64,000 nucleotides of DNA from contig OZ020305.1 in assembly GCA_963971305.1 (NCBI GenBank), positions 1,707,001 through 1,771,000 on the forward strand, in the 5' to 3' direction. Position 1 is the stretch's first letter; each line of letters starts with the position of its first letter. This stretch comes from Arcuatula senhousia (Eukaryota > Mollusca > Bivalvia > Mytilida > Mytilidae). Made by a program: the position numbers and the translations under genes. The notes under the pieces are model-generated. The model was not told the DNA's origin and did no database searches. It saw only the letters and a list, made by a program, of their open reading frames with translations. This document shows, in pieces, positions 33,201 through 44,215 of this stretch.

Positions 33201-34490
33201 ATGGTCAGTGTTCTTGGTGCTCGATTTGGCTCCCTTTGATGGTCATACTGTACATGGTCAGTGTTCTTGGTGCTAGATTTGACTTCCTTTGATGGTTATA
33301 CTGTACATGGTCAGTGTTTTTGATGCTAGATTTGGCTCCCTTTGATGGTTATACTGTACATGGTCAGTGTTCTTGGTGCTAGATTTGGCTTCCTTTGATG
33401 GTTATACTGTACATGGTCTGTGTTCTTGGTGCTAGATTTGGTTTCCTTTGATGGTTATACTGTACATGGTCAGTGTTCTTGGTGCTAGATTTGGCTTCCT
33501 TTGGTGGTTATAATGTACATGGTCAGTGTTCTTGGTGCTAGATTTGGCTTCCTTTGATGGTTATACTGTACATGGTCAGTGTTCTTGGTGCAAGATTTGG
33601 CTTCTTTTGATGGTTATACTGTACATGGTCAGTATTCTTGGTGCTAGATTTGGTTTCCTTTGGTGGTTATACTATACATGGTCAGCGTTCTTGGTGCTAG
33701 ATTTGGCTTCCTTTGATGGTTATATTGTAAATGGTCAGTGTTCTTAGTGCTAAACACGACTTCCTTTGATGGTTATACTGTACATGGTCAGTGTTCTTGG
33801 TGTTAGATTTGGCTTCATTTGATGGTTATACTGTACATGGTCAGTATTCTTGACGCTAGATTTGGTTTCCTTTGGTGGTTATACTGTACATGGTCAGTAT
33901 TCTTGGTGCTATATTTGGCTTCCTTTGATGGTTATACTGTACATGGTCAGTGTTCTTGGTGCTAGATTTGGCCTCCTTTTATGGTTATACTATACATGGT
34001 CAGTGTTCTCGGTGCTAGATTTGACTTATTTTGATGGTTATACTGTACAAGGTCAGTGTTCTTGGTGTTAGATTTGGCTTCATTTGATGATTATACTGTA
34101 CATGGTCAGTATTCTTGACGCTAGATTTGGCTTACTTTGATGGTTATACTGTACATGGTCAGTGTTCTTGGTGCTAGATTTGGCTTACTTTGATGATTAT
34201 ACTGTACATGGTCTGTGTTCTCTGTGCTAGATTTGGCTTACTTTGATGGTTATACTGTACATGGTCAGTGTTTTTGGTGCTAGATTTGGCCTCCTTTGAT
34301 GGTTATACTGTACATGGTCTGTGTTCTTGGTGCTAGATTTGGCCTCCTTTGATGGTTATACTGTACATGGTCAGTGTTCTCGGTGATAGATATGGCTTCC
34401 ATTGATGGTTATACTGTACATGGTCTGTGTTCTTGGTGCTAGATTTGACTTTCTTTGATGGCTATACATGTACATGGTCATTGTTCTCTG
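30229..34490 (+). repeat. 53-bp satellite, about 80 copies
   Basis: The unit can be read as GTGTTCTTGGTGCTAGATTT, GGCTTCCTTTGATGGTTATA, then CTGTACATGGTCA. It repeats head to tail for about 4.26 kb with almost no length change. The main variants are GGTCAGTG versus GGTCTGTG, CTTCC versus CCTCC, and GATGG versus GGTGG or AATGG. Divergence rises toward the right end. Because 53 is not a multiple of three, chance open frames (for example 31329, 33526 and 33850, plus) show 53-residue periodic translations and are not genes. Confidence 0.95.
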
Positions 34491-35198
34491 GATTTAAACG
34501 ATTTGACATTTTTTTTTAACCACTTTTGATACCAACATTTATAAGTATTTTGTATTTTACCAATATATTGTTTTTTATGATTGTTTGCTTTATTTATAAA
34601 ACATCAGGTTTCTTTCCTTAAGCGTGTAGTGGACATTATCAATATCCTCGGTGCTTGATAAATAGGCTTCAGTGTTCGAATGTTTTGGTTTTGAGTCCTT
34701 TTCTTTCAATTCTTTCGGTTTCTAACCTTTCAAAGCTTTGATTCAAATGCTGCTGTTGATAGTTTTTCCATGAAATATGCATAAATAGCATAACCAAATT
34801 AACTGATTGTTTTCCTGCTTTGGTTATTTGTACTTTTATGACAGAATTTATAGTCAACCCTATAATAAAGGTAATAACAAAACTACCGAACTTGAATGAT
34901 CAATCTCATAGTCCAGAGAAAATGACAAAAAACGAATCAGTCATACCGGAAAATTGGTGGATCGCAATGGTCCTGACTTGGTACAGGCATTTCAAACGAA
35001 ATGGTGGGTTAAACCAGGTTTTATGGCGCCAAACCTCCCTCTTCCATTGCGATCTTAGGATCCGGTAATGACCATAGAACACAACATAGTTGTGAGACAC
35101 AATAGGGATATTGAGGTGATCATCTCAGTACAGAAGACCAGTCAAACACTAATTAAACAATGAACTATCATATCTTTTAACTCAATTTTGAAGTTGAA
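34491..35198. repeat. Spacer between satellites with two dispersed-repeat fragments
   Basis: About 34680-34815 (minus) matches 60180-60300 (plus), sharing GCAGCATTTGAATCAAA and a following Lys/Arg-rich block. About 34938-35075 contains CCTGACTTGGTACAGGCATT and AAATGGTGGGTTAAACCAGG, motifs I associate with mussel repeats, flanked by an inverted pair near CCATTGCGATC and GATCGCAATGG. No intact gene is seen. Confidence 0.5.
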
Positions 35199-35241
35199 AA
35201 GTCAATGTTTCTGCAGACCTATATTACGGTTTATTCACACC

Positions 35242-38200
35242 AGTCAGTCAGTTGAAGAGTTGGTGGTGTAAAACTCTCCAGTCAGTCAGTTGAAGAATTG
35301 GTGGTGTTAAACTCCCCAGTCAGTCAGTTGAAGAGTTGGTGGTGTTAAACTCCCCAGTCAGTCAGTTGAAGAGTTGATGGTGTTAAACTCCCCAGTCAGT
35401 CAGTTGAAGAGTTGGTGGTGTTAAACTCCCCAGTCAGTCATTTGAAGAGTTGGTGATGTTAAACTCCCCAGTCAGTCATTTGAAGTGTTGGTGATGTTAA
35501 ACTCCCCAGTCAGTCATTTGAAGAGTTGGTGATGTTAAACTCCCCAGTCAGTGAGTTGAAGAGTTGGTGGTGTAAAACTCCCCAGTCAGTCATTTGAAGA
35601 GTTGGTGATGTTAAACTCCCCAGTCAGTCATTTGAAGAGTTGGTGATGTTAAACTCCCCAGTCAGTCATTTGAAGAGTTGGTGATGTTAAACTCCCCAGT
35701 CAGTCATTTGAAGAGTTGGTGATGTTAAACTCCCCAGTCAGTGAGTTGAAGAGTTGGTGGTGTAAAACTCCCCAGTCAGTCATTTGAAGAGTTGGTGATG
35801 TTAAACTCCCCAGTCAGTCATTTGAAGAGTTGGTGATGTTAAACTCCCCAGTCAGTCATTTGAAGAGTTGGTGGTGTTAAACTCCCCAGTCAGTCATTTG
35901 AAGAGTTGGTGATGTTAAACTCCCCAGTCAGTCATTTGAAGAGTTGGTGGTGTTAAACTCCCCAGTCAGTCATTTGAAGAGTTGGTGATGTTAAACTCCC
36001 CAGTCAGTCATTTGAAGAGTTGGTGATGTTAAACTCCCCAGTCAGTCATTTGAAGAGTTGGTGATGTTAAACTCCCCAGTCAGTGAGTTGAAGAGTTGGT
36101 GGTGTAAAACTCCCCAGTCAGTCATTTGAAGAGTTGGTGATGTTAAACTCCCCAGTCAGTCATTTGAAGAGTTGGTGATGTTAAACTCCCCAGTCAGTCA
36201 TTTGAAGAGTTGGTGATGTTAAACTCCCCAGTCAGTCATTTGAAGAGTTGGTGATGTTAAACTCCCCAGTCAGTCATTTGAAGAGTTGGTGATGTTAAAC
36301 TCCCCAGTCAGTCATTTGAAGAGTTGGTGATGTTAAACTCCCCAGTCAGTCATTTGAAGAGTTGGTGATGTTAAACTCCCCAGTCAGTCATTTGAAGAGT
36401 TGGTGATGTTAAACTCCCCAGTCAGTGAGTTGAAGAGTTGGTGGTGTAAAACTCCCCAGTCAGTCATTTGAAGAGTTGGTGATGTTAAACTCCCCAGTCA
36501 GTCATTTGAAGAGTTGGTGATGTTAAACTCCCCAGTCAGTCATTTGAAGAGTTGGTGATGTTAAACTCCCCAGTCAGTCATTTGAAGAGTTGGTGGTGTT
36601 AAACTCCCCAGTCAGTCATTTGAAGAGTTGGTGATGTTAAACTCCCCAGTCAGTCATTTGAAGAGTTGGTGGTGTTAAACTCCCCAGTCAGTCATTTGAA
36701 GAGTTGGTGATGTTAAACTCCCCAGTCAGTCATTTGAAGAGTTGGTGATGTTAAACTCCCCAGTCAGTCATTTGAAGAGTTGGTGATGTTAAACTCCCCA
36801 GTCAGTCATTTGAAGAGTTGGTGATGTTAAACTCCCCAGTCAGTGAGTTGAAGAGTTGGTGGTGTAAAACTCCCCAATCAGTCAGTTGAAGAGTTGGTGG
36901 TGTAAAACTCCCAAGTCAGTCAGTTGAAGAGTTGGTGGTGTAAAACTCTCCAGTCAGTCAGTTGAAGAGTTGGTGGTGTAAAACTCCCCAGCCAGTCAGT
37001 TGGGGAGTTGGTGGTGTAAAACTCCCGAGTCAGTCAGTTGAAGAGTTGGTGGTGTAAAACTCCCAAGTCAGTCAGTTGAAGAGTTTGTGGTGTAAAACTC
37101 TCCAGTCAGTCAGTTGAAGAATTGGTGGTGTTAAACTCCCCAGTCAGTCAGTTGAAGAGTTGGTGGTGTTAAACTCTCCAGTCAGTCAGTTGAAGAATTG
37201 GTGGTGTTAAACTCCCCAGTCAGTCATTTGAAGAGTTGGTGATGTTAAACTCCCCAGTCAGTCAGTTGAAGAGTTGGTGGTGTAAAACTCTCCAGTCAGT
37301 CAGTTGAAGAATTGGTGATGTTTAACTCCCCAGTCAGTCAGTTGAAGAGTTGGTGGTGTTAAACTCCCCAGTAAGTCATTTGAAGAGTTGGTGATGTTAA
37401 ACTCCCCAGTCAGTCAGTTGAAGAGTTGGTGGTGTAAAACTCCCAAGTCAGTCAGTTGAAGAGTTTGTGGTGTAAAACTCTCCAGTCAGTCAGTTGAAGA
37501 ATTGGTGGTGTTAAACTCCCCAGTCAGTCAGTTGAAGAGTTGGTGGTGTTAAACTCTCCAGTCAGTCAGTTGAAGAATTGGTGGTGTTAAACTCCCCAGT
37601 CAGTCATTTGAAGAGTTGGTGATGTTAAACTCCCCAGTCAGTCAGTTGAAGAGTTGGTGGTGTAAAACTCTCCAGTCAGTCAGTTGAAGAATTGGTGATG
37701 TTTAACTCCCCAGTCAGTCAGTTGAAGAGTTGGTGGTGTTAAACTCCCCAGTCAGTCATTTGAAGAGTTGGTGATGTTAAACTCCCCAGTCAGTCAGTTG
37801 AAGAGTTGGTGGTGTAAAACTCTCCAGTCAGTCAGTTGAAGAATTGGTGATGTTTAACTCCCCAGTCAGTCAGTTGAAGAGTTGGTGGTGTTAAACTCCC
37901 CAGTCAGTCATTTGAAGAGTTGGTGGTGTTAAACTCCCCAGTCAGTCAGTTGAAGAATTGGTGATGTTTAACTCCCCAGTCAGTCAGTTGAAGAGTTGGT
38001 GATGTTAAACTCCCAAGTCAGTCAGTTGAAGAGTTGGTGGTGTAAAACTCCCAAGTCAGTCAGTTGAAGAGTTGGTGGTGTAAAACTCCCCAGTCAGTCA
38101 TTTGAAGAGTTGGTGATGTTAAACTCCCCAGTCAGTCAGTTGAATAGTTGGTGGTGTTAAACTCCCCTGTCAGTCAGTTGAAGAGCTGGTGGTGTTAAAC

Positions 38201-40220
38201 TCCACAGCCAGCCAGTTGAAAAGTTGGTGGTGTTAAACTCCCCATTCAGTCAGTTGAAGAGTTGGTGCTGTCAAACTCCCCAGTTTGTCAGTTGAAGAGT
38301 TGGTGGTGTTAACTCCCCTGTCAGTCAGTTCAGTTGAAGTCTTGGTGGTGTTACACTCCCCAGTCAGCCAGTTGAAGAGTTGGTGGTGTTAGATTCCCGA
38401 GTCAGTCAGTTGAAGAGTTGATGGTGTTAAACTCCCCAGTCAGTCAGTTGAAGAGTTGGTGGTGTTAAACTCCCCTGTCAGTCAGTTGAAGAATTGGTGG
38501 TGTTAAACTCCCCAGTCAGTCAGTTGGGAAGTTGGTGGTGTTAAACTCCCGAGTCAGTCAGTTGGGAAGTTGGTGGTGTTAAACTCCCCAGTCAGTCAGT
38601 TGGGAAGTTGGTGGTGTTAAACTCCCGAGTCAGTCAGTTGAAGAGTTGGTTGTGTTAAACTCCCCAGTCAGTCAGTTGGGGAGTTGGTGATGTAAAACTC
38701 CCGAGTCAGTCAGTTGAAGAGTTGGTGGTGTAAAACTCTCCAGTCAGTCAGTTGAAGAGTTGGTGGTGTTAACTCCCCAGTCAGTCAGTTCAGTTGAAGA
38801 GTTGGTGGTGTAAAACTCCCCAGTCAGTCAGTTGAAGAGTTGGTGGTGTTAAACTCCCCAGTCAGTCAGTTGAAGAGTTGGTGGTGTTAAACTCCCAGTC
38901 AGTCAGTTGAAGAGTTGATGGTGTTGAACTCCCCAGTCAGCCAGTTGAAGAATTGGTGGTTTAAAACTCCCAAGTCAGTCAGTTGAAGAGTTGGTGGTGT
39001 AAAACTCCCCAGTCAGTCATTTGAAGAGTTGGTGATGTTAAACTCCCCAGTCAGTCAGTTGAATAGTTGGTGGTGTTAAACTCCCCTGTCAGTCAGTTGA
39101 AGAGCTGGTGGTGTTAAACTCCACAGCCAGCCAGTTGAAAAGTTGGTGGTGTTAAACTCCCCATTCATTCAGTTGAAGAGTTGGTGGTGTTAAACTCCCC
39201 AGTTTGTCAGTTGAAGAGTTGGTGGTGTTAACTCCCCTGTCAGTCAGTTCAGTTGAAGTCTTGGTGGTGTTACACTCCCCAGTCAGCCAGTTGAAGAGTT
39301 GGTGGTGTTTAATTCCCGAGTCAGTCAGTTGAAGAGTTGATGGTGTTAAACTCCCCAGTCAGTCAGTTGAAGAGTTGGTGGTGTTAAACTCCCCTGTCAG
39401 TCAGTTGAAGAATTGGTGGTGTTAAACTCCCCAGTCAGTCAGTTGGGAAGTTGGTGGTGTTAAACTCCCCAGTCAGTCAGTTGAAGAGTTGGTTGTGTTA
39501 AACTCCCCAGTCAGTCAGTTGGGGAGTTGGTGATGTAAAACTCCCGAGTCAGTCAGTTGAAGAGTTGGTGGTGTAAAACTCTCCAGTCAGTCAGTTGAAA
39601 AGTTGGTGGTGTTAACTCCCCAGTCAGTCAGTTCAGTTGAAGAGTTGGTGGTGTAAAACTCCCCAGTCAGTCAGTTGAAGAGTTGGTGGTGTTAAACTCC
39701 CCAGTCAGTCAGTTGAAGAGTTGGTGGTGTTAAACTCCCAGTCAGTCAGTTGAAGAGTTGATGGTGTTGAACTCCCCAGTCAGCCAGTTGAAGAATTGGT
39801 GGTTTAAAACTCCCCAGTCAGTTCAGTTGAAGAGTTGGTTGTGTTAAACTCCCAGTCAGTCAGTTGGGAAGTTGGTGGTGTTAAACTCCCCAGTCAGTCA
39901 GTTGGGAAGTTGGTGGTGTAAAACTCCCCAGTCAGTAAGTTGAAGAGTTGGTGGTGCAAAACTCTCCAGTCAGTCAGTTGGGGAGTTGGTTGTGTTAAAC
40001 CCTCCAGTCAGAAAGTTGAAGAGTTGGTGGTGTTAAACCCTCCAGTCAGAAAGTTGAAGAGTTGGCGGTGTTAAACTCCCCAGTCAGTCAGTTGGGGAGT
40101 TGGTGGTTTAAAACTCCCCAGTCAGTCTGTTGAAGAGTCAATGTCGCTTTAGACCTATATTTAGGTATATTCATACCGTTAAACTCTCCAGTCAGTCAGT
40201 CAGTTGAAGAGTTGGTGGTG
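35242..40220 (+). repeat. 38-bp satellite, about 131 copies, with higher-order structure
   Basis: The unit is CAGTCAGTCAGTTGAAGAGT, then TGGTGGTGTTAAACTCCC. Two main variants alternate in blocks: CAGTTGAAG with GGTGGTG, and CATTTGAAG with GGTGATG. The rarer CAGTGAGTTGAAG recurs at 35551, 35741, 36083, 36425 and 36843, that is at 5, 9, 9 and 11 unit spacings. A segment from about 38140 is repeated from about 39059 (offset 919 bp), and another from 37062 at 37442 (offset 380 bp). The array is bounded by direct copies of a block of about 41 bp (35201-35241 and 40137-40177). Confidence 0.95.
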
Positions 40221-40450
40221 TAACTGTTAGCACATCTGGCTACTAACACTTCAAGGTTTGTGGTTTGATCCTTGTTGGGGATGAACATTTCATGAACCAA
40301 TTTTCTGACTCTCTTGACACTATTTGCAAGGATTGTCTCAAGAAACGTTGCTAGTCCTTTAGAAGGACGCAAAGGGTTGTTCCATGTATGTGGAGAGCAA
40401 TATCACATGCATGTTAAGACCCATTTGTAGAGTTCGATTAGAGTAGGCTC
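40200..40450 (+). mobile_element. tRNA-derived SINE-like sequence at the satellite edge
   Basis: The last 38-bp unit runs directly into a tRNA-like head. An A-box-like TAGCACATCTGG lies at 40228-40239 and a B-box-like GGTTTGATCC at 40262-40271, 34 nt apart. The body continues past CATGCATGTTAAGACCC (about 40408), reminiscent of conserved central domains in metazoan SINEs. The unpaired acceptor ends and the T for C in the B box argue against a working tRNA gene. The right end is not defined. Confidence 0.6.
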
Positions 40451-40546
40451 AATGGGGGCCAATTCAAAGGCCACACTTGCAAACTTCAAACTGGAGAGGG
40501 ATTAATAGTTGCATAAATCTTGTTTCCCAATCTAGGATAAATAATA

Positions 40547-40909
40547 CAACCCATCCGATTTAACTATGGACTTTCGATTGAAGCGTGCAAACACAACAAT
40601 GAAATTTACGTCGCCAAACACAACAATGAAAATTTACGTCGCCATGAACGAGCCAATCGGTAACAAAAACCGCAAATCGTCACAGTAGGAAATACAAACG
40701 TCAGCCAGACTATTCATCAATATCCAATCAGATTTAATGTTTGCACGACCCATTCGTTCAATCAATGTATTTTTATGTAATCAAATGTAACGATTTGTGG
40801 TTTTTGTAAACGATTGGTTTTGTTCATGGCGACATAAATTTTCATTGTTGTGTTTGCACACTTCACTTTATGCTACAGTCGAAAGTCCATAGTTAAATCG
40901 GACAGGTTG
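40547..40909. mobile_element. TA-flanked MITE (copy 2)
   Basis: The ends and TA flanks (40545-40546 and 40910-40911) match the copy in cyclin intron 1. This copy is longer because a segment of about 30 bp (AATTTACGTCGCC plus AAACACAACAATGA) is duplicated near the left end. Confidence 0.85.
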
Positions 40910-42084
40910 TAGGTTTAAACTTATAGCCAACCCTGTGCAAATAAAATACCAGTATACATTTTCCTTTCAAAACTATACAGGAACCTCTAGTTTATTTCTA
41001 TGTGGAATTTAGATCTAGTAGCTTATTCCTGCCAAGTTAAAAGTACAAGTCACCTTTATGCTGAAAGACAAATTACAATTTTCAGAAACCATTTTTCATG
41101 TTAACTTCTTTATTCACAATTCATGAATTATTCAAAAGAATTTACATGCATATCTAATAAAAAGTGTGCCTTTGATGTCTTTAGATAAGTACATCAACTA
41201 ATGTAAAATAGGCAATGGTATAGCCAATTAAAATCAAGATGGCCACCTTATAATAAAACTTGTCTGCTGTCATAAACTTTCTTTAAATTAATTTATAAAT
41301 GATGTGGAAACTCCTTTTTATTTCTTACTTTAAGTTAATTTGTTTCTTCAATGTAAAGAATTGCAAAACTTTTAAGAAAATCATCACACAGTATATAGAT
41401 GTAAGTTCCACCAATGTGCTATATATTTTAATTTTATCTTGAACAGTATACCGGTAGACTAGAAAAGGGAATTACAGTCAGAATATTGTTCAAACGAATT
41501 GTCTAAGTAGATGGCAATTACATTATTATCTCCCTTTAAAGGTTTATCCAGGATTAGTTATGTAACATAAAGAGCAAGTATACATTTCCCTCGAGACGTC
41601 AGACTCATGACAGAACACCGACGACTGCACATACGTTTTCTCTGGAGGTTTCCATATGTCATTTGTTATTTGATGTAATGCTTGTTTGAACTATCACGGT
41701 ATACGACTACATATCTTGAAATGTCAATTTTCATGACTTATATTGCTTTTTACAGGCAGTTTTGTTTCTAGAAATGGTAGTTATAACATTATCAGCTTAG
41801 GGTTATGGAGTTTGTTGTTTCTCTTCCTTAAGATAACTGTATTTATTGTCAACTAAGACAAAAATAAAAAAAGATTATTTAGACAAATAATATTACTAAT
41901 GATATAAATAAAATAAAATAGGTCTACTGATGCCTTTGTATACTGCAGTTATAAAAATCCTTTCTTATGATCATCCTATTTCATAGCCAACACATCACTT
42001 TAACTTGCTGATTGTGATGCTTTTGAAATACTTGATCTGCTGCATAATTCATGTATTATTATAACCCTGCTAGTTATATTTTAT
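40910..42084. other. Unannotated interval
   Basis: I see no gene, RNA or structured repeat that I can support. Confidence 0.45.
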
Positions 42085-42320
42085 ATCAGTATTTTGTGGT
42101 CCTCAGTCTACCAGTCTTGGTTGTCACTATTTCATACCTGTATTTTGTGGTTCACAGTCTACCTGGTTGTCACTATTTTATACCTGTATTTTGTGGTTCA
42201 CAGTCTACCTGGTTGTCACTATTTTATACATGTATTTTGTGGTTCACAGTCTACCTGGTTGTCACTATTTTATACATGTATTTTGTGGTCCCCAGTCTAC
42301 CTGGTTGTCACTCTTTTTTT
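42085..42320 (+). repeat. 46-bp minisatellite, left block
   Basis: The unit is CCTGTATTTTGTGGTTCACA, GTCTACCTGGTTGTCACTAT, then TTTATA. Starts fall at 42137, 42183, 42229 and 42275. Further units appear at about 43472-43531 and 43867-43915, so the array has been split by two insertions. The open frames at 42051-42392 are read-through of this repeat. Confidence 0.9.
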
Positions 42321-43471
42321 ATCTCACTTGGCCAAAGGCCATGTGAGCTTATGCCATCACTATGCATCCGTCGTCGTCTGTTATTAATTTAAAAAAACTT
42401 CTTCTCTGAAACCACCCAAGCAATTTAACTGAAACTTTGCAGGAATGATAAATAACATATCTTGGCAACAAACGATCCTCATTTCAAAATGATTTGATAA
42501 AAAACATGGCCGCTGTTACTAAAAATAGAACATCGGGAAAAATCACTTAAAATGGCTTATAACTCAGCAACCATAACAGATAGAAAAAATCCGAAGGATC
42601 TCAGGCTCTTCAGAATCAAAAGCTCTACAAAATTCTCCATTGGGTCGAAGTTGTCAGATGACCCCTTATAAGAGTTACAGCCCCTTAAAGGCGAAAAATA
42701 GTGTTTTTGGCCTATAAAATGAAAACTATTGCAGATAGAGAAAAGCTGTTGCTTGCTAAAATGTTCAGCTCATTTAGCTCTACAAAAGTCTCCATAAGGT
42801 CAAAGTTGTCAGATGACCCCTTTTAGGGGTTACAACCCCTTAAAGGCAAAAAATAGTGTTTTTGGCCTATAGAATGAAAACTATTGCAGATAGAGAAAAG
42901 CTGTTGCTTGTTAAATGTTCAGCTAATTGAGCTCTAAAAAAGTCTTCATAGGGTCGAAGTTGTCAAATGACCCCTTATAGTGGTTATGGGGTTACAGCTC
43001 CTTAAAGGCAAAAAATAGGGTTTTTGGCCTAAAGAATAAAAACTATTGCAGATAGAGATAAACTGTTGCTTGCTTAAATGTTCAGCTCATTTAGCTCTAC
43101 AAAAGTCTCCATAAGGTTAAAGTTGTCAGATGACCCCTTATAGGGGTTACAGTCCCTTAAAGGCGAAAAATAGTGCTTTTGGCTTATAGAATGAAAACTA
43201 TTGCAGATAGAGAAAAACTGTTGCTTGCTTAAATGTTCAGCTCTTTTAGCTCTACAAAAGTCTCCGTAGGTTCGAATTTGTCAGATAACTCCTTATAGGG
43301 GTTACAGTCCCTTAAAAGTTGAATAAAAGTGTTTTTTGCTTATTTAGAATGGAACTATTGCAGATAGAGAAAAGCTTTTTCTTGATGAAACCTTCATCTC
43401 ATTTACAAAAGTCTTCATATGGTTGACATGAGGACCAGGTGAGCGATTCAGGCTCCTGGGAGCCTCTTGTT
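42321..43471 (-). mobile_element. Helentron-like element, AGGTGAGC family (reverse copy)
   Basis: The hairpin end is at 42323-42347 (CTCACTTGGCC, AAA, GGCCATGTGAG), next to a short CCGTCGTCGTC microsatellite (about 42368). The other end carries AGGTGAGCGATTCAGGCTCC with the palindrome GGCTCCTGGGAGCC, then CTCTTGTT. These are the reverse of the termini at 23431-24882, but the core differs: about four units of roughly 160 bp with a GATAGAGAAAAGCTGTTGCT landmark. Two copies of one family thus share ends but not cores. It interrupts the 46-bp minisatellite. Confidence 0.85.
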
Positions 43472-43531
43472 ATACCTGTACCTGGTTGTCACTATTTCAT
43501 GCCTGTATTATGTGGTGTACAGTCTACCTGG
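43472..43531 (+). repeat. 46-bp minisatellite, middle block
   Basis: One unit and a partial (CCTGGTTGTCACTATTTCAT and TGTACAGTCTACCTGG) between the two inserted elements. It matches the left block. Confidence 0.85.
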
Positions 43532-43866
43532 TTTTTGTCTCGCCTGCAACGAATAGTCACTGAAGGCGAGACATAGGTATTACTTTCCGGCGGCGGCGTT
43601 AACTTTTTTGCAAGACTTTGATGGACAATGAATTGTTTGAAAAGTATGATAGCTAGACATCTGATATTTGGTATACAGACAGTTCAGGCTTTGGTCTACG
43701 CAACTGTCAACATGCCGTATGACCCTAACCCCATTTTCACGCTCCAGTGACTCTGATATTGGGTATACAGACACTTTTTGTGTTTATATCAAGATATGAA
43801 AGCTTAGGTAGTTGATTTTAGCGCTGGTGCCGGCAGGCGAGACATACTTTTAGTGGCCAAACTTGT
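43532..43866 (-). mobile_element. Short complete copy of the GTCTCGCC hairpin-element family
   Basis: The left hairpin is TGTCTCGCCT (43536-43545), loop, then AGGCGAGACA (ending 43573). The single arm at the far end is GCAGGCGAGACA (43833-43844), followed by a tail TACTTTTAGTGGCC to ACTTG. Only about one core unit of roughly 180 bp is present. Minisatellite sequence lies on both sides, so this is an insertion into the array. Read in reverse the tail starts with ACAAGT, similar to the AACAAG start of the AGGTGAGC family. Confidence 0.8.
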
Positions 43867-44132
43867 TATTATTTTATACCTGTATTATGTAGTCCCCAGT
43901 CTATTTGGTTGTCAGCAAATACAGCGTTTGTATTAGTTTTTCAGCTTTAAGGGTCGAACGTTGTTAAAGTAATACTTGTTTCAAACCTGTCTGTTGTAAG
44001 CCATGTGAAAGGTACCACAAAAGGGTCCTTTTCTTACTTCATTGTTTGTGTAGTTTTTGCTTCATATTTTTTTATTCTACATAAAATGCAGTCCAAAAGA
44101 AATGATTTGATTAAGGAAATGAAGAAATCAAG
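43867..44132. repeat. 46-bp minisatellite remnant and spacer
   Basis: TTATACCTGTATTATGTAGT and CCCCAGTCTATTTGGTTGTC continue the interrupted array to about 43915. The rest is unannotated. Confidence 0.6.
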
Positions 44133-44215
44133 ATTACAACAAAGTTCCAAGCATCAAATGACACTCGTAATGTCTATTTAAGACTCATTAGATGCGCTCT
44201 ACTTAAAAAAGATTG
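44133..44215 (+). repeat. Dispersed ACAACAAAGTTCC-AAGACTCATTAG repeat
   Basis: ACAACAAAGTTCCAAG followed by TTTAAGACTCATTAGATGCG and GCTCTAC parallels the better-preserved copy at 62000-62090. Confidence 0.55.

Noticed and set aside
30229..40220. CRISPR-like array because of many short regular repeats
   Set aside because: Units are directly adjacent without unique spacers, the genome is eukaryotic, and no cas-like genes exist; these are satellites.
40228..40275. Functional tRNA gene
   Set aside because: A and B boxes are recognisable, but I could not form an acceptor stem, the B box is degraded, and the sequence continues as a SINE body.
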